A DNA stretch of 64,000 nt from an uncultured Mycoplasmataceae bacterium. Its GTDB lineage: Bacteria; Bacillota_I; Bacilli_A; Mycoplasmatales; Mycoplasmoidaceae. The DNA is taken from the NCBI GenBank assembly GCA_900544585.1, contig UQVX01000002.1, positions 38,956 through 102,955 of the forward strand, written 5' to 3'. Shown one piece after another: positions 57,105-64,000 of the stretch. The position numbers were made by a program, and so were the translations under genes. The stretch's first letter is position 1, and the number at the start of each line of letters is the position of its first letter. The notes beneath the pieces are model-generated. The model was not told the DNA's origin. It saw nothing but the letters and a program-made list of their open reading frames with translations, and searched no databases.

Positions 57105-58115
57105 CTACTCCACATACAAAGGATATTTTATATCTTCTAATAAATCATCATGGTAATTGTAATTAATAATTGGTACCACAATATTGTAGATGGGAATAAT
57201 CACACAACAATTAAAAATTACTTCTGGAATAAATACTATTGATCTTAATACCACCCACTCTTCATATCTTATTGACGACAACTGAGCATCAAATGATGGC
57301 AGGATCAACATATTGATAATTGAATTACACACTACACTAACAACTAGCACAATAATTATTGAAGAATACAAATCATTTTTTTTAGTTGCTTTAGTCTCTG
57401 TAATTATTGAATTATGTTTGTGATGTTGTTTATTAAAATTTAAAAAATAAACAATCCAAATAATTAATATCCCCAAACAAATAAATGTAACTAAAACAAT
57501 TAATAAAATTTTGACATTAACATCTAATTTATTACCAAATAGTGAAACACTAAAATTATTTTGAAAAGAATTAGTTTGTAACATAAAAAATAAAACCATA
57601 ATAATGTTACAAGCAATAAGGATTAGTGTTCCTAAAACTGCTTTCCACCAAATTTTATCTTTTGTACTTCTAAAAATATCAGAGATAAATCCACTAATCA
57701 AACCATAGGCCATAGCAGCAATTAAATAACCATAATGAAAAACACCAGCAGTGAGTGCTACTGTAAGTAAATCAGTCATTGCACCAATAAATAAACCTAG
57801 GAATGGGCCAAATAGTAATCCCCCAATTTTAATCAATAATCCTTCAATTGTTACTCTCGTACCTGGTCAAGCTCGAAATACAACATTAAATAAATCAGCA
57901 GTAGCAATGGTTAATAAAATAATAATGGCAATTGAAATAGCAATCACCATTGAAATATTAGCAATTCCTTTTATACTTACGCGAGGTAGAATAAAAAACC
58001 GCTTTTTATATTTCACATAGTAATAAATCTTTTTAATGAAAGAAATTAAGATTAAGGAAAGTAAAAATGCACAAAAAATGGATATTGAATAAATTAAATT
58101 AGACTGCTCATTCAT
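57105..58115 (-). CDS. ECF transporter S component, possibly folate-type
   Basis: This is the substrate-binding membrane subunit of an energy-coupling-factor vitamin importer. The product is 336 residues, long for the family because of extra helices at both ends. The core GGLLFGPFLGLFIGAMTDLL followed by GYLIAAMAYGLISGF is typical of folate- or similar S components. It would work with the EcfA/A'/T module encoded elsewhere. The vitamin is inference. No good ribosome site; it begins 6 bases after ung. Confidence 0.75.
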
Positions 58116-58121
58116 TTAACA

Positions 58122-58787
58122 TTACCATTTGATTTTAACTTGATGGTGCAACTGCAAATATTCATTGGTCTTTCTAAAAACCATGGAATTAAAAAATCCA
58201 TAGTGTGCACTTAGTGGAGAAGGATGTATGCAATTTAAAAAACAATGATTTTTATATTCCAAAGTACTAACAAACTTTTGTGCATATTTCCCAAAACAGA
58301 TAACAACAAGGTTGTTATTGTTATCTAGGATATATTTTATTAAATTTAATGTAAATTTCTCTCATCCTCAATTTTGACATGATAATGGTTGATGTTTAAT
58401 GACAGTAAGAACTGTATTCAATAACAAAACACCTTGTTGTGCCCACAACATAAGGTCTGGATTAGTAGATGGTTTAACATCATACTCAATTTGTAATTCC
58501 TTAAAAATGTTTTGTAAACTACCCGGCAATTTACAATCATTATTAACAGCAAACGCCAAGCCATTAGCTTGATTATCATTATGGTAAGGATCTTGACCAA
58601 TAATTATAACCTTAATGTTTTTCAAGGCGCATAATTCTAATGCTTTAAAAACATCACTTTTTTTAGGGAATAAGAGATTTTGATCATAATAATGATTAAC
58701 TTTACTTCATAAATCTATGAAGTATGGTTTAGTAGTTTCAGAATTTAGAAAATCTTTTCATTGTTCTAATTGGTAATGGTTAGCCAT
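58122..58787 (-). CDS. ung: Uracil-DNA glycosylase
   Basis: Ung removes uracil from DNA. The product is 221 residues. GQDPYHNDNQANGLAF (catalytic Asp), VLLLNTVLTV and HPSPLSAHYGFF (catalytic His, Leu loop) are intact. Several UGA-Trp codons lie in the C-terminal part. It starts 10 bases after the lipoprotein stop. Confidence 0.96.
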
Positions 58788-58797
58788 AAAGATACTT

Positions 58798-60627
58798 TTA
58801 CTTACTTAAATTAGTAATGCCATTATCACTAAACTTGTAGCCACCACTATTTGTTGTGTTAGCTAAATTTATTAATTTGTAAAGTGTTGTTTTGCCAGTA
58901 GCAAAAGTTTTATTAGTAAGCAATACATTAGTAACACCTGACTTATCTAAATTAGATTTCATATTTTTATATGCATCTGATTCATTGACTGGTTTTGTAT
59001 TAGTAGAATTTTCAGTCAATCAACCCAATGATCAAATGTTTAAATAAGTCTGTTTGTTTAAATTATTTACATTATTGTAAACTGGTTGGTTATAGTACAA
59101 TGTAGAACTTTTTTTATTAAAAGGGTCTTTAAATATGTTTAACAATTGTATGGTGTTGTATGGTGATAAATTTACACCATTAGAATTAACTTGGTATGGT
59201 ACAACACTACTGTCAATTGCATATGCCAAATTTGGTTGGTAATATGGTAGGGAATTTAAATTTTTATCTCTAATAGCGTCATAAACACCACTTGGTAGGT
59301 TGTTTTCATTCAAATTATTTTTGCTTGTTGCAACAATCCCTCTTCAATTAATAGTTGTTGATGTGCCAATTGTAGTTTTCATTCCATTTGGATATGTATT
59401 GTTAGCATAATCAATTTTATTATTAGAATTTAATAGCATTGGCGCTTTCACATCATATAATCCAGTAGTCACAGTGTCATAAATTCCTGAATAAAATGGG
59501 TCTTGGTAACTATATGTTTCTGGAACCAAATCAAATTGCAAATCACTTATTGGCAATGTATATGCCAATGAATTAACTTGCCCACTATCAATTCCTAATT
59601 TAGATAAACCACTCTTTTGGTCACTTGTTGTGGCTGAATTGACTAAATTAAAACTATCAACATAATTCCCACCAGATCTCTGAGTTTTATATCATTGATA
59701 AGTTATTTTTAAATTAGAAACATTAATTTTATAACTTGAAGTTTTAGGTTTATTGGTATCTGAATTGCTAGAACTATAATTGGCTAAATTATAAGGAGCA
59801 TTAATATCTCCTAATTGAGTTTTATTTGCTTCCATTACTGCACCATCAACATTTTGATTTGGATTAGTAATTGGATTAACTGCATTAATGCTAGCACTAA
59901 AACCGCTTGGCCATAATTGATAAATATCATTACCAACACCAAATGAAATACCATTACCAGCTAGCAATTGTAAAGCAAATTGATTTCTAGTAGTTGTACC
60001 ACTATTATTAATGTTGTTTGTTAAATCTGCAATATCAGTAATTTTAGAATCACTTAAAGCGCCAATTCCATCACAAGCAAGATAAGTTAATAATTCATTA
60101 GATAAATTAGATGCATATTGAAAAATGCTACCCATAATGTTTAATTTATTGTAAATGTTAGCAACATTAATCATTTGGGATGTCGGTGTCGTTCCATAAA
60201 AAAAACTTGGTTGATTATTTTTATAACTATTACTTGCTTGATAACTATCTAATGTAACATTACTAGCACTAGCACCATACAAATTTTTAATTGCTGTCCA
60301 ATTTGTAGTATTTAAGCTGTCTTTAACTCTAGTTTTAGCTAATTCATAGTAATGGCTTTTAATTGTATTTTTAGACAAATATCTATTCTGATTTTGTGTT
60401 CCAAAATCACTACTAGTATTGTAATAAGATAGTTCAGTATTACTGGTTTGATACCTAAAAGTGTTAGTGGTAGTACCATTAATAACTAAATCTAATTTTG
60501 TGTATGGGCCATATGGATTTGTTGATGAAGAAGTACAAGATGATAAAGCGATACTACCAATAACTGAAGTACTTAAAACTAGCCCCATTGCCAATAATGT
60601 TAATTTACTTTTTTTAGTTTTAAACAT
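58798..60627 (-). CDS. Surface lipoprotein of unknown function
   Basis: The product is 609 residues. The N-terminus (MFKTKKSKLTLLAMGLVL) leads to the lipobox ALSSC with Cys31, so it is a membrane-anchored lipoprotein exposed outside. The mature part is rich in Asn, Ser, Thr and Tyr, with no internal repeat or known enzyme motif. Several UGA-Trp codons. Mollicute lipoproteins of this kind often act in adhesion, antigenic variation or nutrient capture; nothing here shows which. It lies 17 bases after dnaB. Confidence 0.8.
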
Positions 60628-60644
60628 AATTTACCACCATTCTT

Positions 60645-62030
60645 CTAGTTAATATTTTTAGAGTGATTACTATAACTAATAAAACGTCCTTCATGTTTAT
60701 TAAATCACAACTTTACTTGACCTGTCATTCCATTTCGATGTTTTTCAATATAAAAAACAACTTCTACTCGTTGTGAATTTTTTAATGTGCCTTTATTAGC
60801 TACAATTGATTTATTATCAATTTGATTACGGTCATAATCAATAAATGTAACCAAATCTGCATCCTGTTCAATACTACCTGATTCTCTCAAATCTGATAAC
60901 ATTGGCCGGCGATCTTCATTTTTTCGCTCTTCAATTTTTCTTGATAATTGAGCAATTGCTATGATTGGTACGTTTAATTCTCGCGCCATTATTTTTAATT
61001 TTCGAGAAATTTTACCTACTTCCTGTACTCGGTTGTAAGAGTGACTTGTCGACTCAATGAGTTGTAAATAGTCTAATACAACTAATTTAACTTCATAAGT
61101 TTGAGTAACACCTCTTAATCTAGACTCAATTTCTAGAATATTCATATTAGGTTTATCTTCAATAAAAATTGGATATTGTTTTAATCTATCTAAATTAGCA
61201 TTGATAGCTTTTTTCATTTGGTCATCAATCTGACCAGTTCGCAATAAATTTCCATCAATAGAAGCTAAGTTAGTTACCATTCTTTGGATGATTTGTTCTT
61301 TACTCATCTCTAATGAAAAGAATACAATTGCTTGTTTGGGATCATGAATTTCTTTGGCAGCATTAAGCATAAAATTAATTGCTAGTGCAGTCTTACCAAT
61401 ACTAGGTCTCGCTGCTAAGATAATCAAGTCCCCTTTTTGGAATCCATTGGTAAATTCATCTATTCCTTCATAACCTGATGTTGTTCCTGTCAACTCACCA
61501 TTATTATTAGTTGCAGTTAACAAATTTTGTTGGTATAGATCAACTGCAGTTTTAATTAGTTCAATATCACCAATATTTCTTGAATTAATTGCTTGATCTA
61601 ATTTCACTGCTCAATCATAAAAATTTTCATCCGGATCCAATAAATTAATATTAGTTTCTAAGATATTTTTAGCTAATTTATCAATTTTATTTTTTGTTGA
61701 TTTATTGATCAAAATTTGCATTTTAGAATCAATATTATCAACATAACCTATCGACATAATGTCATTATATAGGTGGTTAATTGCAGAAGTTGCAATTTCA
61801 GAATTATCTGCCAATAATTGAGTTTGAATATTACCAATATCAACTACTACATTTTCTTCTGTAAATTTTTGGATAATATGAAAAATAATTCTATTTTCTT
61901 GATTATCAAAATCATCAATTTTGACTTTAGATAAAATCAAACTACGATAATCATTACGCTTAATTAGAGCGCAAATAATTTCATCTTCAATTTGGTTTTC
62001 TAAAACAACTTCTTGATTTAAATCATCCAT
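60645..62030 (-). CDS. dnaB: Replicative DNA helicase DnaB
   Basis: DnaB unwinds the fork as a hexamer. The product is 461 residues. The N-terminal domain (1-110) starts ENQIEDEIICALIKR, then Walker A ARPSIGKTALA, Walker B VVLDYLQLI and the family motif LSDLRESGSIEQDADLV. Two UGA-Trp codons. It lies one base after rplI, the usual rpsF-ssb-rpsR-rplI-dnaB order. Confidence 0.97.
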
Positions 62031-62031
62031 A

Positions 62032-62469
62032 TTATTTCTCTGTCACAATAACTTTGATATGAGCTTGGATTTGTTTATTTAGATTTAATGTAATAACAGA
62101 TGGGCCAATTGTTAATTTATAATTGTCTGCAAACATGTGTTTATCAATTAATTTTTGGTCTTTATTAATTTCTTCTAAAATTGATTTGTTGGAAATCACA
62201 CCAAAAGCACGACCATGATTGCTAGATAAACTAAAATGTAATGTCATGGCTTCTAATTGCATTTTTAACAACTTAGCTTGGGCCATTTGTTCTTCATATG
62301 ATCTTTGATTATCATCCAAACGATGCTGTCTTTGGTTAATTGTAGAATTATCCAATCCGGTTGCTAAACCTGTTTTAATTAAAAAGTTTTTTGCATAACC
62401 ATCAGAAACTTCCACAATTTGATTTTCTTTTCCAACACCATCAACATCTTTTAATAAAATTATTTTCAT
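62032..62469 (-). CDS. rplI: Ribosomal protein L9
   Basis: This 145-residue protein has the L9 N-domain [31 protein letters not shown], with the G-rich turn, a long connecting helix and a C-domain. It follows rpsR after a hairpin at 62500-62534 and is one base from dnaB. Confidence 0.97.
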   Translation of the reverse strand: MKIILLKDVDGVGKENQIVEVSDGYAKNFLIKTGLATGLDNSTINQRQHRLDDNQRSYEEQMAQAKLLKMQLEAMTLHFSLSSNHGRAFGVISNKSILEEINKDQKLIDKHMFADNYKLTIGPSVITLNLNKQIQAHIKVIVTEK

Positions 62470-62499
62470 TTTTATCCCATTTCAAGATTTTAAACATTA

Positions 62500-62534
62500 A
62501 AGCAAAACCTAATCTAATTAAGTTTTGCTTTTTT
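62500..62534. terminator. Hairpin between rpsR and rplI
   Basis: A 9-base stem (AAGCAAAAC / GTTTTGCTT) has a 13-base loop. On the plus strand it ends in six T; on the minus strand, the direction of transcription, the T-run is broken (TTTAATG). It may be a partial terminator that lowers rplI-dnaB expression. Confidence 0.5.
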
Positions 62535-62549
62535 AGTAAAGTTTAATTG

Positions 62550-62780
62550 TTATTCACTAATAAATGGTAAAAGTGCAACAATCCGAGCACGCTTAATTGC
62601 ATTAGCAACTCTTCTTTGATGTTTTGCACAACATTTAGTAATTCTACTAGGTAGAATTTTGCAATTTGAGTTGATATGTTTTTGTAATGTATCAACATCT
62701 TTATAATCAACTTGTTCAATCCCTCTTGCACAGAAAGGACAAATTTTCTTACGTGGTTTACGTTTAACAAATGTAGCCAT
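62550..62780 (-). CDS. rpsR: Ribosomal protein S18
   Basis: This 76-residue S18 has CPFC and CC motifs (a zinc-binding form), with VDYKDVDTLQKHINSNCKILPSRITKCCAKHQRRVANAIKRAR as the rRNA-binding core. It sits in the rpsF-ssb-rpsR order. Confidence 0.97.
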   Translation of the reverse strand: MATFVKRKPRKKICPFCARGIEQVDYKDVDTLQKHINSNCKILPSRITKCCAKHQRRVANAIKRARIVALLPFISE

Positions 62781-62801
62781 TTTATTTTCCTTGTAATGTA
62801 A

Positions 62802-63272
62802 TTATTCTAAATCTTCATCTCAATCAAATGATTTTATTTCATTATTTGATTGTTCACTAGTCTCTAAATCATTCAAAACATCACCAATGTTGGTAGTTGT
62901 TTCCAATGACTCTAAAACATCTAGATCTTGATTGGAAACTTGTTGAGTGGTTTGGGCTATAGTCTTATTATTAATCCCAAAGTGTTTGATATTATCTATA
63001 ACAATTTCTGTGATGTAGATTGTCTTCCCTTCGCCATCTACATATGAACGACGAGTTAATCTACCGTCAATTGCAACAAATGAACCCTTTTTTAAATTAT
63101 TATTAATATATTTGGCTTGTGGTCCTCATGCAACACATTGAAAAAAATAACTATCATTATAGTTTCTTAAATCTGTTACACCAATACTGAAACTTGATTG
63201 TTCAATTCCTTTTGTTGTAACTCTTTGTTTGGGATCACTAGCTAAATAACCATTTAAAAATACTTTGTTCAT
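62802..63272 (-). CDS. ssb: Single-stranded DNA-binding protein
   Basis: SSB coats single-stranded DNA in replication and repair. The product is 156 residues; UGA codons hide it in the standard code. MNKVFLNGYLASDPKQRVT opens the OB-fold, FFQCVAWGPQAKYINNNLKKG and RLTRRSYVDGEGKT follow. A Gln/Asn/Asp-rich linker leads to an acidic tip (SFDWDEDLE); the usual DDIPF end is replaced. One-base TAATG overlap with rpsF. Confidence 0.95.
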
Positions 63273-63703
63273 TATTTACCAATTGCATTTTCTTGTGCAA
63301 GCATCATTGCTTGACGTTCTTCAGCACGTCTCTTAATTTCTTCTTGTACTTTAACATGAATTTCAGCACGTTTTTGATTTTTAGCAACTTTCTTAGGATT
63401 GATAGTTGCTCTATATCCATAATCCTTTTCTAAATTAATAATCAAGTGACGTAAAACTTGTTTATTAATTCTTGCGATTCTACCAAATTCTTTAATTCCG
63501 GTTGCATCATTTGCATCAAAATTAATTTGGTAATAGTAACCATGTTTATTCTTTTTAATTTCATAAGCTAGTGGTTTTAATCCATGTTTTTTGATATTAA
63601 GATCTTTTATCGCAAGTACTGATGCTAGTTCATCACAAACACCATTTGCCAAGTTCTCTTCGATATCTCCACGAACAACTAGCATAATTTCATATTTTGC
63701 CAT
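63272..63703 (-). CDS. rpsF: Ribosomal protein S6
   Basis: This 143-residue S6 has KYEIMLVVRGDI, GLKPLAYEIKKNKHGYYYQINF and a Lys/Glu-rich tail longer than in most bacteria. The ATG 63703 follows GAGGAAGGA. It leads rpsF-ssb-rpsR-rplI-dnaB. Confidence 0.96.
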   Translation of the reverse strand: MAKYEIMLVVRGDIEENLANGVCDELASVLAIKDLNIKKHGLKPLAYEIKKNKHGYYYQINFDANDATGIKEFGRIARINKQVLRHLIINLEKDYGYRATINPKKVAKNQKRAEIHVKVQEEIKRRAEERQAMMLAQENAIGK

Positions 63704-63735
63704 TATTATACTGTCCTTCCTCTTGTGGCTAAATA

Positions 63736-63801
63736 ACTCAAATTGAGTAAGAGTGTTTTATTCAAAATGTCTAAAATAAACAATAAAACCTAATAATTAT
63801 A
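63736..63801 (-). promoter_or_regulatory. rpsF promoter and leader
   Basis: Minus-strand TATAAT at 63796-63801 lies 93 bases before the rpsF ATG. The leader holds a short inverted repeat (ACTCAA-A-TTGAGT, 63736-63748) just ahead of the ribosome site, where S6/S18 leaders in other bacteria are autoregulated; that role is a guess here. Confidence 0.5.
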
Positions 63802-63866
63802 AATCAAAAAAATAGCATTTTTAGATACCAAATTTATTTTGTGTGTTATCATTAAAAGTATAGCAG

Positions 63867-63896
63867 GCGAGAAGCTCCATGCATATGTCTTCTTGC
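63867..63896 (+). other. Hairpin, possibly part of a small RNA
   Basis: GCGAGAAG (63867-63874) pairs with CTTCTTGC (63889-63896) through one G-T pair, with a 14-base loop containing ATGCAT. It is followed 16 bases later by a strong terminator. A TATCAT at 63847-63852 could be a -10. There is no convincing open frame, so a short non-coding RNA or leader is possible. Confidence 0.35.
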
Positions 63897-63911
63897 ATTT
63901 CAATTAAATTT

Positions 63912-63947
63912 AAATCACCATCCAAACTTGGATGGTGATTTTTTTGT
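63912..63947 (+). terminator. Strong bidirectional terminator
   Basis: A near-perfect stem of up to 14 bases (AATCACCATCCAA / TTGGATGGTGATT) with a tiny loop is followed by a T-run on the plus strand and by A/T-rich sequence on the minus strand. What it ends is unclear: a plus-strand small RNA, or a minus-strand gene beyond the window edge. The last 50 bases after it have visibly higher GC; a minus-strand frame ending TAA at 63969-63971 (ISSVLAGFA) is possible but unproven. Confidence 0.8.
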
Positions 63948-64000
63948 GATCGACGACCAAGGACTAGTTTATGCAAACCCAGCTAAAACTGAACTAATTG

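Noticed and set aside
63900..64000. Plus-strand frame reading GDFFVIDDQGLVYANPAKTELI through the terminator
   Set aside because: It looks protein-like but has no start codon or ribosome site and would have to be translated through a strong terminator stem; the window ends before it can be tested.

Overview
The window reads as a mollicute (Mycoplasma, Malacoplasma or Ureaplasma type) chromosome. It is very AT-rich, and gene after gene stays open only if UGA is read as tryptophan (genetic code 4). No complete amino-acid or cofactor synthesis pathway is visible, while ATP supply by glycolysis, translation, replication and repair are well represented. RpoB is about 1,400 residues long, as in the pneumoniae/Ureaplasma branch. 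ThrS lacks the TGS domain, and RpoB carries Asn at the E. coli 526 position, both mollicute traits. I cannot name the species. All coordinates below join reading frames across in-frame UGA codons. Most genes lie on the minus strand, probably the leading strand here.

Layout. 1-9 kb: efp, recU, hup-deoD-pgk, a TtcA-like PP-loop protein, a DUF368 membrane protein, tlyA-dinB, and ruvAB. 9.1-11.5 kb: a large exported protein made of about seven alternating Ig-like modules. 11.6-14.1 kb: a tightly overlapped set with a predicted PD-(D/E)XK nuclease, truB and ribF. 14.2-17.4 kb: a small unknown protein, a Cof-type HAD phosphatase, rpe, rnhC and acpS. 17.4-21.3 kb: a compact run permease-rpmG-secE-nusG-ZIP. 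21.4-25.1 kb: asp23-like, fakA-like, plsX and rnc (fatty acid/phospholipid side). 25.2-31.1 kb: rpmB, a decayed permease pseudogene, yebC, two unknown coupled genes, rpsO, a DEAD-box helicase and tRNA-Ile/tRNA-Ala. 31.2-40.4 kb: rplM-rpsI and rpoB-rpoC. 40.5-51 kb: a glycolytic block (eno-pfkA-pyk; rpmG2-pepP-cdd-phosphohexomutase-tpiA-gpmI-membrane protein). 51-64 kb: ispG, thrS, gatCAB, an ECF transporter S component, ung, a lipoprotein, and rpsF-ssb-rpsR-rplI-dnaB.

How it works together. Six enzymes of lower glycolysis (pfkA, tpiA, pgk, gpmI, eno, pyk) are here and would carry fructose-6-P to pyruvate with ATP gain, missing only aldolase and GAPDH, which must lie elsewhere. FakA, PlsX and AcpS point to phospholipid building from imported fatty acids. 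RecU, RuvAB, DinB, Ung, SSB, RNase HIII and DnaB form a recombination, repair and replication set. Surface contact is represented by the Ig-repeat protein and the 609-residue lipoprotein.

No rRNA, CRISPR array, insertion sequence or prophage was seen. The most promising uncharacterised items are the predicted PD-(D/E)XK nuclease, the Ig-repeat protein, the coupled membrane/soluble gene pair between rpsO and yebC, and a possible small structured RNA near 63.87 kb.
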